DNA of 64,000 nt. Source: Metapseudomonas otitidis. Its GTDB lineage: Bacteria > Pseudomonadota > Gammaproteobacteria > Pseudomonadales > Pseudomonadaceae. The DNA lies in the NCBI RefSeq assembly GCF_900111835.1, contig NZ_FOJP01000006.1:62001-126000 (forward strand), in the 5' to 3' direction. The notes beneath the pieces were generated by a model, which saw only the letters and a program-made list of their open reading frames with translations, was not told the origin of the DNA and ran no database searches. Shown piece by piece: positions 16,571-25,513 of the stretch (within the stretch, counting starts at the first letter, position 1; each line of letters starts with the position of its first letter). A program made the position numbers and the translations under genes.

Positions 16571-17521
16571 GTGCTGAGCCGTACTGCCTCCGACCTGTAC
16601 TGGATGTCGCGCTACCTGGAGCGCGCCGAGAACCTCGCCCGCATGCTGGACGTCAGCTACTCGCTGTCGCTGATGCCCCAGGATGGCCGTGGCGACGGGC
16701 TGGAAGAACTGGCCATGCCGCTGCTGATCACCGGCACGCTGGACGCCTACCTGACCCGCCACGGGCAGCTGCACGCCGAGCGCATGCTGCACTTCTTCGC
16801 CCTCGATGCCGACAACCCGGCCAGCATCTACAGCTGCCTGCGTGCCGCGCGGACCAACGCCCACGCCGTGCGCGGGCGCATCACCGCCGACATGTGGGAG
16901 AACATCAACGCCACCTGGCTGGAGATGCGCGGCATCGCCGCCGAAGGCCTCGGCCGCTACGGCATCAAGCGTTTCTGCGACTGGGTGAAGGAGCGTTCCC
17001 ACCTGTTCCGGGGGGCCACCTTCGGCACCATCATGCGTCACGACGCCTACCGCTTCATTCGCCTGGGCACCTTCATCGAACGGGCCGACAACACCCTGCG
17101 CCTGCTCGATGCCCGCTACGAAATGCTCGGCGAGGACGCCGAACAGGTCAGCGACACCTCCGCCCGCGGCTACTACCAGTGGAGTGCGCTGCTGCGGGCG
17201 CTGTCCTCCTTCGAGGCCTACAACGAGGTCTACCGGGGCTCCCCGGGCACCCGCCAGGTCTCCGAGCTGCTGCTGCTGCGCCCCGACGTGCCGCGCTCGC
17301 TGCGGGCCTGCATGGAGGAGCTGAACCTGATCCTCTCCGGGCTGCCCGGCGAGAACGGCCGCCCGGCCCAGCGGCTCGCCGCCGAGCTGGACGCCCGCCT
17401 GCGCTACACGAGCATCGACGAAATCCTCGGTGAGGGCCTGCACGGCTGGCTCACCGACTTCATCCTGCTGGTTCGCCAGCTGGCCAGAGCCATCCACAGT
17501 TCCTACCTGGAGGCCGTATGA
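16571..17521 (+). CDS. Alpha-E domain protein (DUF403)
   Basis: A 316-residue, nearly all-helical protein beginning with a GTG codon at 16571, two bases after the ATP-grasp stop. The signature N-terminus LSRTASDLYWMSRYLERAEN and the later FIRLGTFIERADNTLRLLDA repeat the YxERA-type helical motif that names the family. It has no recognisable catalytic site. In related operons it is the constant partner of the permuted ATP-grasp protein and is presumed to form a complex with it. The ATGA overlap with the next gene indicates translational coupling. Confidence 0.88.
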   Translation: MLSRTASDLYWMSRYLERAENLARMLDVSYSLSLMPQDGRGDGLEELAMPLLITGTLDAYLTRHGQLHAERMLHFFALDADNPASIYSCLRAARTNAHAVRGRITADMWENINATWLEMRGIAAEGLGRYGIKRFCDWVKERSHLFRGATFGTIMRHDAYRFIRLGTFIERADNTLRLLDARYEMLGEDAEQVSDTSARGYYQWSALLRALSSFEAYNEVYRGSPGTRQVSELLLLRPDVPRSLRACMEELNLILSGLPGENGRPAQRLAAELDARLRYTSIDEILGEGLHGWLTDFILLVRQLARAIHSSYLEAV

Positions 17522-18321
17522 AACTGTCCATCCGCCACGAAACCACCTATCGCTACGACGACCAGGTTCGCGCGAGCATCCAGTACCTGCGCCTGACCCC
17601 CCACGACAGCGAGCGACAGCACGTGCTGAGCTGGGAGCTGGACCTGCCGCGCCCGGTGCGCGCGCAGCTGGACCCGTACGGCAACATCCTCCACGTGCTG
17701 ACCCTGGACGAGCCCCATGAAGCCATCGTCATCGGTGCCCGTGGCCAGGTGGAGATCGACGAGAGCCGCGAAGCCGAGCACGACCCCCAGTCCGCGCTGC
17801 CGTTCCTGCGCAGCACCCGGCTGACCGCAGCGGACGAGGCCCTGCGTGCCTTCGCCCACCAGTGCTGCCCGGCCAACACCGGGCGCGACGGGCTCATCAC
17901 CCTGATGGAGGCCCTGCACGAACACATGCCCTACAAGGCCGGCGTCACCGCCGTCGACAGCACCGCTGCCGAAGCCTTCGCCGGGCGTGCCGGCGTCTGC
18001 CAGGACCACACCCACGCCTTCCTCGCCTGCGCCCGCACCCTCGGTGTGCCGGCGCGCTTCGTCTCCGGCTACCTGTACCGCGACGGCGACAGCCAACTGG
18101 TCAGCCATGCCTGGGCGGAGGCCTGGCTGGAGGGGGCTTGGTACAGCTTCGACGTCACCAACCGGTTGTCCCGCCCCGAACGCCACCTGAAGCTGGCGGT
18201 GGGGCTGGACTACCTCGACGCCTGCCCCGTGCGCGGGATGCGCCGGGGCGGCGGGGAGCAGATGCACGCGCGGGTCGACCTCGACCCGCCGCCGCTGCTG
18301 ATGGTCCAGGAACAGCAGTAA
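17518..18321 (+). CDS. Transglutaminase-like cysteine peptidase-fold protein
   Basis: A 267-residue protein starting MKLSIRHETTYRYDDQVRAS, overlapping the alpha-E gene by 4 bp. The N-terminal beta domain (Bact_transglu_N type) covers about residues 1-80. The catalytic triad is visible: Cys in RAGVCQDHTHAFL, His in LVSHAWAEAWL and Asp in WYSFDVTN. The family either hydrolyses or makes isopeptide-like amide bonds. In this operon it is the candidate enzyme that removes or trims a tag made by the ATP-grasp ligase. No signal peptide is seen, so it is cytoplasmic. Confidence 0.9.
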   Translation: MKLSIRHETTYRYDDQVRASIQYLRLTPHDSERQHVLSWELDLPRPVRAQLDPYGNILHVLTLDEPHEAIVIGARGQVEIDESREAEHDPQSALPFLRSTRLTAADEALRAFAHQCCPANTGRDGLITLMEALHEHMPYKAGVTAVDSTAAEAFAGRAGVCQDHTHAFLACARTLGVPARFVSGYLYRDGDSQLVSHAWAEAWLEGAWYSFDVTNRLSRPERHLKLAVGLDYLDACPVRGMRRGGGEQMHARVDLDPPPLLMVQEQQ

Positions 18322-18447
18322 CGCGGTCCCCCGACGCTCCGCCGCACCCCGGCGTTTGACTGCCCGCCTGCCACCCGGCAGGCCACCAGCCGGGAATGCC
18401 GCCCGAACATGGGCAGGGCGGGGCGCCTACAACAACAGGAGCCTGAC

Positions 18448-19179
18448 ATGACCTACTGCGTCGCCATGCACCTCGCCGATGGCCTGGTGTTCGTCTCCGA
18501 TTCCCGCACCAACGCGGGCATCGACCACATCGCCACCTTCCGCAAGCTGTTCACCTTCGGCGTGCCGGGCGAGCGGCTGATCGTGCTGCAGAGCGCCGGC
18601 AACCTGGCCACCTCGCAGTCGGTGGTCAACCTGCTCAAGCAGCGCCTGGGCAGCACCCTGGTGAACCTCGACAGCGTGCCGACCCTGTACGACGCCACCG
18701 CCTTGGTCGCCGAGACCATCCGCGAGGTGGTGGCCCGGGACGGCGCACCGCTGGCGGGCAACACCGACCTGACCTGCTCCTTTCTCGTCGGCGGGCAGAT
18801 CGCCGGCCAGCCGCCGGCGCTGTACAGCATCTACCCCCAGGGCAACTTCATTCAGGCCACCGAAGACACCCCCTTCCTGCAACTGGGCGAGAGCAAGTAC
18901 GGCAAGCCCATCCTCGACCGCAACCTCACCTACCGCACCGGCCTGGAAGAGGCCCTGCGCTGCGCCCTGGTGTCGTTCGACTCCACCATCCGAAGCAACC
19001 TCTCCGTCGGCATGCCACTGGACCTCTTGGTCTACCACACCGACAGCCTCATCCACCCGGTGGGCTACCGCGTCACCGAAGACGACGAGTACTACCAGGG
19101 CATCCGCCGCGACTGGGCCGCCGGCCTGCACGAACTCCTCAGCCAACTGCCACCGCCGCCGGCGGACTACAACGTCTGA
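18448..19179 (+). CDS. Proteasome-type peptidase Anbu
   Basis: A 243-residue protein starting MTYCVAMHLADGLVFVSDSR. Removal of Met would expose an N-terminal Thr nucleophile. The Ntn-hydrolase strands continue with the SDSRTNAGID loop and a Lys in FRKLFTF matching the proteasome Lys33 position. Length and the long C-terminal segment (GYRVTEDDEYYQGIRRDWAA) fit Anbu, the ancestral-beta-subunit homologue of HslV. Known Anbu proteins form open helical or ring assemblies with weak or uncertain peptidase activity and no dedicated ATPase. It is the last gene of the NtrC/sigma-54 operon, 126 bp after the transglutaminase gene. Confidence 0.88.
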   Translation: MTYCVAMHLADGLVFVSDSRTNAGIDHIATFRKLFTFGVPGERLIVLQSAGNLATSQSVVNLLKQRLGSTLVNLDSVPTLYDATALVAETIREVVARDGAPLAGNTDLTCSFLVGGQIAGQPPALYSIYPQGNFIQATEDTPFLQLGESKYGKPILDRNLTYRTGLEEALRCALVSFDSTIRSNLSVGMPLDLLVYHTDSLIHPVGYRVTEDDEYYQGIRRDWAAGLHELLSQLPPPPADYNV

Positions 19180-19251
19180 TCACGCACCGTGCGTCGATCC
19201 TGACGGGCCATCATTGCTTCGGAACTCGGTAGCACGCCAAGAATCCCAGGC

Positions 19252-19282
19252 AAAAAAAGAGCGACGCTTGTGGCGTCGCTCT
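19252..19282 (-). terminator. Intrinsic terminator downstream of putA
   Basis: On the minus strand AGAGCGACGC and GCGTCGCTCT form a 10-bp stem closed by a 5-nt loop and are followed by seven T residues (A-run 19252-19258 on the plus strand). It lies about 130 bp past the putA stop. Confidence 0.85.
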
Positions 19283-19408
19283 CGTGCCCTGGGGGCGGGT
19301 GGCGGGACGGGCCGCCGGCTGGGAAGGTGCCCGGCGCAAGGCCGGGAACCGGACGGCCCGGCTTCTTGTGGAAGCGCGGGCCGTTGGGCCGCGAGGCGGC
19401 CCGGGGCG

Positions 19409-22400
19409 TCAGCCGATGGTCATCAGGCTGGCGTTGCCGCCGGCGGCGGCGGTGTTGACGCTGAGGGAGCGTTCGATCAGCAGGCGCTCCAGCGGTACGG
19501 CGGTTTCCCCACGGGACAGGCCCTGGACGCCGATGATCGCGCCCTTGCGGGCGGCGACCTGCTGGCAGATCTCGCGCAGCTGATCGGAATCACCGTGGTG
19601 CAGCACGGCGTCGAACGCCACGTCCTCGCTCTTCCAATCGGCGACCAGCTGGATGCGCGACTGAACCGCCTTCGGCAGTTTCGCGCGCAGGGCCTTGGTC
19701 ACTTCGCCGTCCTGCCAGACCACGCGGTTGCCCACCGACAGCGCGCCCGCCAGCTGGACCAGCAGGTCGGCTTCGTCGTCGGCCAGGCCCAGCACGTTCT
19801 CGCGGGGCAGCAGCAGGTAAGTGTTGCGCTCGCCGGTCGGGCCGGGGAGGGTGCGGCTCAGGCCGCTCTGGGACAGCTCGGCGAAGCGGTCGCAGAGGCT
19901 GGCCAGCTCGCCACGGCCTTCCTTCGCGGCCCACTCCTTGAGGGCGGCCAGCGGTTTGCCCTGGCGCTCTTCCTGGAGCGTGCGCAGACCGGCGTCGGCC
20001 TGTTGCTCGTCGAGGCGCTGGAAGGTGCGGGTGACCGCATCGTCCGGGCGGGTGGCGAGCAGGCGGTACATGTACAGCGGGCCGCCGGCTTTCGGGCCGG
20101 TGCCGGAGAGGCCTTCACCGCCGAAGGGCTGCACGCCGACCACGGCGCCGACCATGTTGCGGTTGACGTAGAGGTTGCCGGCGTGGGCCTTGTCCACCAC
20201 CTTGGCGATGGTTTCGTCGATGCGGGTGTGCACGCCCAGGGTCAGGCCGTAGCCGGTGGCGTTGATCTGGTCCAGCAGCTGGTCCAGGTTCTCGCGCTTG
20301 TAGCGCAGCACGTGCAGCACCGGGCCGAACACTTCGCGCTCCAGCTCATCCAGGCCTTCCAGTTCGATCAGGGTCGGCATGACGAAGGTGCCGCGGCTCA
20401 TCACGTCGCCTTCGGTGCGGGCGACCTGGTAGACGTGGCGGCCTTTCTTGCGCATGGCTTCGATGTGGCGGTCGATACCGGCCTTGGCTTCGGCGTCGAT
20501 CACCGGGCCGATGTCGACGATGATGTTGTCCGGGTTGCCCAGGCGGCATTCGGCCATGGCGCCCTTGAGCATCTCCAGTGCGCGGTCGGCCACGTCTTCC
20601 TGCAGGCACAGCACGCGCAGGGCGGAGCAGCGCTGGCCGGCGCTGTCGAAGGCGGAGGCGACCACGTCGTTGACCACCTGCTCCAGCAGGGCGGAGGAGT
20701 CGACGATCATGGCGTTCTGGCCGCCGGTCTCGGCGATCAGCGGGATCGGGCGACCCTGGGCGTCCAGGCGGCCGGCGACGTTGCGGGCGAGGATGCCGGC
20801 GACTTCGGTGGAGCCGGTGAACATCACGCCTTTGACGCGCTCGTCGTTCACCAGGGCGGCGCCCACGGTGTGGCCTTCACCCGGCAGCAGCTGCACGGCG
20901 CCTTCGGGGATGCCGGCCTGCAGCAGGATGCGCACGGCCTGGGCGGCCACCAGCGGGGTCTGCTCGGCGGGCTTGGCCAGCACGGTGTTGCCGGCAGCCA
21001 GCGCGGCGACCACCTGGCCGGTGAAGATCGCCAGGGGGAAGTTCCACGGGCTGATGCAGACCACCGGGCCCAGCGGGCGGTGGCTGTCGTTGGCGAAGTC
21101 GTGGCGGGCCTGGGCGGCGTAGTAGCGCAGGAAGTCCACGGCCTCGCGCACTTCGGCGATGGCGTTGGCGAAGGTCTTGCCGGCCTCGCGGCACAGCAGG
21201 CCCATCAGCGGCTGGATCTCGGCCTCCATCAGGTCGGCGGCGCGGTCCAGGGCGGCGGCGCGCTCCACCGGCGGGGTGGCCTGCCAGATGGGGGCGGCGG
21301 TCAGCGAGGCGAGCACGGCGTTGCCGACGTCTTCGAGGCTGGCGTTCTGCACGTGGCCGACGACGTCGCGGCGGTCGGCCGGGTTGAGCACCGGCAGGCT
21401 CTCGCCTTCGGAGACCGGGCAGCCCAGCATCGGGCGGGCGCGCCAGTCGGCATGGCCACTGCCGAGCAGGGCGCTGGAGAGGGAGCCCAGGCGGTGCTCG
21501 TTGGCCAGGTCGATGCCGCTGGAGTTCACCCGGCCGGCGCCGTACAGGTCACGGGGCAGGGGGATGCGCGGGTGCGGTTTGCCGAGGGTGCCTTCGGCAG
21601 CGGCCATGGCTTCGATACTGGCAACCGGGTCTTCCACCAGTTGTTTGATGGAGATGGAGCTGTCGGCGATGCGGTTGACGAACGAGGTGTTGGCGCCGTT
21701 TTCCAGCAGGCGACGCACCAGGTAGGCCAGCAGCGTTTCATGGGTGCCCACCGGGGCGTAGATGCGGCAGGGGCGGTTCAGCTTGCCGTCGGCGATCTTG
21801 CCCACCACTTGCTCGTACAGCGGTTCGCCCATGCCGTGCAGGCACTGGAACTCGTACTGGCCCGGGTAATAGTTCTGCCCGGCGATGTGGTAGATGGCCG
21901 AGAGGGTGTGGGCGTTGTGGGTGGCGAACTGCGGGTAGATGGCGTCCGGCACGGCCAGCAGCTTGCGCGCGCAGGCCACGTAGGACACGTCGGTGTAGAC
22001 CTTGCGGGTGTAGACCGGGAAGCCTTCCAGGCCGTCGACCTGGGCGCGCTTGATCTCGCTGTCCCAGTAGGCGCCCTTGACCAGGCGAATCATCAGGCGG
22101 TGACGGCTGCGGCGGGCCAGGTCGATGACGTAGTCGATCACGTACGGGCAGCGCTTCTGGTACGCCTGGATGACGAAACCGATGCCGTTCCAGCCCTTCA
22201 GGCCCGGCTCGAAGCACATGCGCTCCAGCAGGTCGAGGGAGATTTCCAGGCGGTCGGCTTCCTCGGCGTCGATGTTCAGGCCGATGTCGTACTGCTTGGC
22301 CAGCAGGGTCAGGGCCAGCACGCGCGGGTACAGCTCGTCCATCACGCGCTCGTACTGGGCGCGGCTGTAGCGCGGGTGCAGGGCGGAGAGCTTGATGGAG

Positions 22401-23383
22401 ATGCCCGGGCCTTCGTAGATGCCGCGACCGTGGGAGGCCTTGCCGATGGAGTGGATGGCCTGCTCGTAGGAGGCGTAGTAGCGCTGGGCGTCCTCTTCGG
22501 TCAGCGCGGCTTCGCCGAGCATGTCGTAGGAGTAGCGGAAGCCCTTGGATTCGAACTTGTTGGCGTTGGCCAGGGCCTCGGCGATGGTTTCGCCGGTGAC
22601 GAACTGCTCGCCCATCAGGCGCATGGCCATGTCCACGCCCTTGCGGATCAGCGGTTCGCCGCTCTTGCCGATGATGCGGTTCAGCGAGCTGGAGAGGCCG
22701 GCTTCGTTGTGGGTGGACACCAGCTTGCCGGTGATCAGCAGGCCCCAGGAGGCGGCGTTGACGAACATCGACGGGCTCTGGCCCAGGTGCTGCTGCCAGT
22801 TGCCGTTGCTGATCTTGTCGCGGATCAGGGCATCACGGGTGCCCTTGTCCGGGATGCGCAGCAGGGCTTCGGCCAGGCACATCAGCGCCACGCCTTCCTG
22901 GGAGGACAGGGAGAACTCCTGCAGCAGGCCCTGCACCAGGCCGGCACGGCCGCCGGCGCTCTTCTGGTTGCGCAGCTTCTCGGCGATGCCGTAGGCGAGC
23001 TTGTAGGTGGCTTCGGCCATCTCGGCGGGCAGGCGGGCCTGCTCCAGCAGCATGGGCACCACTTCTTCCTCGGGGCGGCGGTAGGCGGCGGTGATCGCGG
23101 CGCGCAGGACCGACTGCGGGAGGATGCTCTCGGCGAATTCGAGGAAGGGCTGGTAGACCGGGTCGAGGAGGGCCTCCACCGCTTCACTGTCGCCCTCGGC
23201 CAGGCGCGCGGCGATGCTTTGCAGCTCCGGCAGGGTGGTGCCGCTCTCGAGGGTCTCGAGGTAGCTGTAGATCGCTTGCTTGATCAGCCAGTGGGGCGTG
23301 CGGTCGATGCGGCGGGCGGCTTCCTTGAGACGCTCGCGGGTCGCCTCATCGAGTTTCACGCCAAGGGTAGTGGTGGTGGCCAT
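19409..23383 (-). CDS. putA: Trifunctional PutA: repressor / proline dehydrogenase / P5C dehydrogenase
   Basis: A 1324-residue protein that converts proline to glutamate at the membrane. The N-terminus TTLGVKLDEATRERLKEAAR with WLIKQAIYSYLE is a ribbon-helix-helix DNA-binding domain (about residues 1-48). The FAD-linked proline dehydrogenase barrel spans about 130-560, including GKASHGRGIYEGPGISIKLS and RLMIRLVKGAYWDSEIKRAQ. The NAD-linked aldehyde dehydrogenase follows (about 640-1130), with IAETGGQNAMIVD and the catalytic Cys in AGQRCSALR. A C-terminal ALDH-like extension closes the protein and ends ASLMTIG. The presence of the RHH domain means it can repress its own promoter; matching operators lie upstream. 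Confidence 0.97.
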   Translation of the reverse strand: MATTTTLGVKLDEATRERLKEAARRIDRTPHWLIKQAIYSYLETLESGTTLPELQSIAARLAEGDSEAVEALLDPVYQPFLEFAESILPQSVLRAAITAAYRRPEEEVVPMLLEQARLPAEMAEATYKLAYGIAEKLRNQKSAGGRAGLVQGLLQEFSLSSQEGVALMCLAEALLRIPDKGTRDALIRDKISNGNWQQHLGQSPSMFVNAASWGLLITGKLVSTHNEAGLSSSLNRIIGKSGEPLIRKGVDMAMRLMGEQFVTGETIAEALANANKFESKGFRYSYDMLGEAALTEEDAQRYYASYEQAIHSIGKASHGRGIYEGPGISIKLSALHPRYSRAQYERVMDELYPRVLALTLLAKQYDIGLNIDAEEADRLEISLDLLERMCFEPGLKGWNGIGFVIQAYQKRCPYVIDYVIDLARRSRHRLMIRLVKGAYWDSEIKRAQVDGLEGFPVYTRKVYTDVSYVACARKLLAVPDAIYPQFATHNAHTLSAIYHIAGQNYYPGQYEFQCLHGMGEPLYEQVVGKIADGKLNRPCRIYAPVGTHETLLAYLVRRLLENGANTSFVNRIADSSISIKQLVEDPVASIEAMAAAEGTLGKPHPRIPLPRDLYGAGRVNSSGIDLANEHRLGSLSSALLGSGHADWRARPMLGCPVSEGESLPVLNPADRRDVVGHVQNASLEDVGNAVLASLTAAPIWQATPPVERAAALDRAADLMEAEIQPLMGLLCREAGKTFANAIAEVREAVDFLRYYAAQARHDFANDSHRPLGPVVCISPWNFPLAIFTGQVVAALAAGNTVLAKPAEQTPLVAAQAVRILLQAGIPEGAVQLLPGEGHTVGAALVNDERVKGVMFTGSTEVAGILARNVAGRLDAQGRPIPLIAETGGQNAMIVDSSALLEQVVNDVVASAFDSAGQRCSALRVLCLQEDVADRALEMLKGAMAECRLGNPDNIIVDIGPVIDAEAKAGIDRHIEAMRKKGRHVYQVARTEGDVMSRGTFVMPTLIELEGLDELEREVFGPVLHVLRYKRENLDQLLDQINATGYGLTLGVHTRIDETIAKVVDKAHAGNLYVNRNMVGAVVGVQPFGGEGLSGTGPKAGGPLYMYRLLATRPDDAVTRTFQRLDEQQADAGLRTLQEERQGKPLAALKEWAAKEGRGELASLCDRFAELSQSGLSRTLPGPTGERNTYLLLPRENVLGLADDEADLLVQLAGALSVGNRVVWQDGEVTKALRAKLPKAVQSRIQLVADWKSEDVAFDAVLHHGDSDQLREICQQVAARKGAIIGVQGLSRGETAVPLERLLIERSLSVNTAAAGGNASLMTIG

Positions 23384-23454
23384 TTCTTGTCCTCGTCAGC
23401 TGCCGTGGTCGGCACGGCGGATTGCGGCGCCAAGAGTAGCTGTGCCGAAGTCGG

Positions 23455-23620
23455 GGTGCAACCAGGTGCAACCTTGATATTTCGCTGTCTCCAGCAAGCC
23501 TGGGAAACCCCGCACCGCCTCGGTGCGCGCGGGGTTGCGCGATGCCTGTGGAGGTGCAACCGGTCGTCGGGAAAACGCGGCGAGGGGCGCGTTTCCATAC
23601 TAGTCCGAGTTGGTTGCACC
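23455..23620. promoter_or_regulatory. Cluster of PutA operator-like GTTGCA sites
   Basis: The nonamer GGTGCAACC (or its complement GGTTGCACC) occurs at 23455-23463, 23465-23473, 23553-23561 and 23612-23620. The first two are 10 bp apart, on one helix face. GTTGCA is the core bound by the ribbon-helix-helix domain of E. coli PutA, so this 165-bp region is a likely autoregulatory operator of putA. The last site lies inside the 3' end of the neighbouring DUF3820 gene. Confidence 0.7.
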
Positions 23621-23848
23621 TGCCTGGGGTCGGCGCCGTTTCTGGCGCAGGGGCTCCAGCAGCGGCTTGAGGCCGTTGTGGTCGATCTCCTGCATCAGGG
23701 CCAGCAGGCGGCCGATCTCGCCCTTGGGGAAGCCCTCGCGGGCGAACCAGTTGAGGTAGTGGCCGGGCAGGTCGGCGATCAGGCGGCCCTTGTACTTGCC
23801 GTAGGGCATCTCGCGGGTCACCAGCAGCAGGAGGTCTTCGGGGTTCAT
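23600..23848 (-). CDS. DUF3820 family protein
   Basis: An 82-residue protein starting MNPEDLLLLVTREMPYGKYK. The core PYGKYKGRLIADLPGHYLNW followed by FAREGFPKGEIGRLLALMQE is the whole DUF3820 domain. Homologues in Pseudomonas are sometimes labelled as putative quorum-sensing-regulated factors, without a known reaction. The basic tail (LRQKRRRPQ) is compatible with nucleic-acid contact, but this is a guess. It lies upstream of putA on the same strand, with the operator cluster between and partly over its stop. Confidence 0.75.
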   Translation of the reverse strand: MNPEDLLLLVTREMPYGKYKGRLIADLPGHYLNWFAREGFPKGEIGRLLALMQEIDHNGLKPLLEPLRQKRRRPQAGATNSD

Positions 23849-23995
23849 CGGGCCGGGCGGGGTCGGGGAGGGGCGGCTAGGATAACCCCAGACCGGTCGC
23901 GCTGAGTTGAGGTCGGTCGCTCAAGTCGCTATTTTCTGAGCCGCCTCATCATTAGTCTGCTAAACATATCGGCCGCAGACTGCCCGGAACCCCGC

Positions 23996-24874
23996 ATGAG
24001 CCCCAGTACCCCATCGCTGCGCCGCGAGGAGCCCTTGAAGGGCATCCTGCTGATCTGCGTGGCGATCTTCCTGTTCTCCAGCCACGACGCCATCTCCAAA
24101 TACCTGTCGGCCTTCTACCCGATCATCATGGTGGTGTGGGTGCGCTACCTGGTGCACACGCTGCTGTTGGCCGGCTACCTGCTGCCGCAGCAGGGCTTGC
24201 GGGTGCTGCGGGCGAAGCGCCCCGGGCTGCAGGTGGCGCGGGCGTTGTGCCTGATCGGGGTGAGCCTGCTGTTCACCACCGGGTTGCGCTACATCCCCCT
24301 GGCGGAGGCGACCTCGGTGATCTTCCTGGCGCCGCTGCTGGTCACGGCGTTGTCGGTGCCACTGCTGAAGGAGCGCGTCACCCGCGGGCAATGGGTGGCG
24401 GTCCTGCTGGGGCTGGGTGGGGTGCTGCTGATCGTGCGGCCCGGGGGCGCGCTGTTCACCCCGGCGGTGCTCCTGCCGGTTTCGGCTGCGGTGTGCTTCG
24501 CCTTCTACCAGTTGCTGACGCGCATCCTCTCGCGCTACGACAGCCCGGCCACCACCAACTTCATAACCGGCCTCACCAACACCCTGATCATGAGCACCCT
24601 GGTGCCGTTCTTCTGGAGCCTGCCCACCACCACCGGCCACGGCCTGCTGATGCTGGCCCTGGGCGCCTGCGGCATGGGCGGGCACATGCTGCTGACCCAG
24701 GCGTTCCGGTATGCCTCGCCGGCCTTGCTGGCACCGTTCAGCTACGGGCAGATCGTCTTCGCCGGGTTGCTCGGCTACCTGCTCTTCGACCACGCGCCGG
24801 ATGCCATCGGCGTGGTTGGCATCGCCATCATCGTCGGCAGCGGCCTGTTCACGGCGTACGCCCAGCGGCGCTGA
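23996..24874 (+). CDS. DMT superfamily (EamA) transporter
   Basis: A 292-residue membrane protein starting MSPSTPSLRREEPLKGILLI. Ten hydrophobic segments in two EamA repeats are visible. The first repeat begins GILLICVAIFLFSSHDAISK and includes IPLAEATSVIFLAPLLVTAL; the second ends with IGVVGIAIIVGSGLF. DMT proteins export metabolites or amino acids; the substrate is not predictable. Its 3' end overlaps the convergent hypothetical gene by 26 bp. Confidence 0.85.
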   Translation: MSPSTPSLRREEPLKGILLICVAIFLFSSHDAISKYLSAFYPIIMVVWVRYLVHTLLLAGYLLPQQGLRVLRAKRPGLQVARALCLIGVSLLFTTGLRYIPLAEATSVIFLAPLLVTALSVPLLKERVTRGQWVAVLLGLGGVLLIVRPGGALFTPAVLLPVSAAVCFAFYQLLTRILSRYDSPATTNFITGLTNTLIMSTLVPFFWSLPTTTGHGLLMLALGACGMGGHMLLTQAFRYASPALLAPFSYGQIVFAGLLGYLLFDHAPDAIGVVGIAIIVGSGLFTAYAQRR

Positions 24875-25205
24875 GCTCGTCGGCGGTGCGTGCCAGGGAG
24901 CGGCAGGCCTGGGCGTTCTCCACGTAGTCCTTCAGCCAGCGCAGCACCTCCACCGGCTCCCAGCGGGTCGGGTCGAACAGCGCATACACCAGCCCCTGGT
25001 AGCCCACCACGTCCAGCGGCCGGTGGTAGCCCGCCCGCTGGAACAGCGCCTCGATCTCCGCCAGGCAGGTGTTGAAGTGCACCCGGGTGAAGGGCGTCTT
25101 GCCGTCGGTCACCAGCCCCTCCAGCAGCAGTTCGTCCACCGCTTCGCGTACTTCGGACACCGCCATGCGGTTGACCGTGTACTTCAACTGCATCACGTCG
25201 ACCAT
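24849..25205 (-). CDS. Conserved-looking hypothetical protein
   Basis: A 118-residue soluble protein starting MVDVMQLKYTVNRMAVSEVR at 25205, with AGGAGAACAGGG upstream. It is mostly helical, with EVREAVDELLLEGLVTDGKT, a central VHFNTCLAEIEALFQRAGY and EVLRWLKDYVENAQACRSLA. I see no known domain. The coding signal is good, and it converges with the transporter with a 26-bp overlap. It may belong to a family restricted to Pseudomonas relatives. Confidence 0.6.
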   Translation of the reverse strand: MVDVMQLKYTVNRMAVSEVREAVDELLLEGLVTDGKTPFTRVHFNTCLAEIEALFQRAGYHRPLDVVGYQGLVYALFDPTRWEPVEVLRWLKDYVENAQACRSLARTADELSAAGRTP

Positions 25206-25404
25206 CCCTGTTCTCCTCATCAGTGCAGGCACCGCGCCCCATGGCGGCTTCCAGCCGGCCGGCGTGGTGCAGGGTTGTCCGGACCGCCGGCAACGCGCAG
25301 CGGCAGCGGGTGTTTCCGGGAACGGATCATCCCAGGGATTTGTGACAGCGGTTTTGGCAAGGGCATGGGGGCTGAAGGCATCATCGGACGATTCTCATTG
25401 AATA

Positions 25405-25420
25405 CTGTATGAATATACAT
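25405..25420. promoter_or_regulatory. Degenerate LexA-like box (weak)
   Basis: CTGTATGAATATACAT differs at three positions from the Pseudomonas LexA consensus CTG-TATATATATA-CAG, including the last base of the second CAG. It lies about 95 bp upstream of endA in the AT-rich part of a 308-bp gene-free gap. Regulation by SOS is only a possibility. Confidence 0.25.
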
Positions 25421-25513
25421 ATACTCGTTGAACTCATCCCCTGGCAACAAAACTCCGATGAAGAACCGCTGTCAGTGAGTGCCTCTCCACGCTGTACGGG
25501 AATCCCCTGATCC

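Noticed and set aside
19214-23905. A 1563-codon open frame on the plus strand
   Set aside because: It is antisense to putA with low-complexity His/Gln/Val-Gly composition, and putA on the minus strand has all expected domains.
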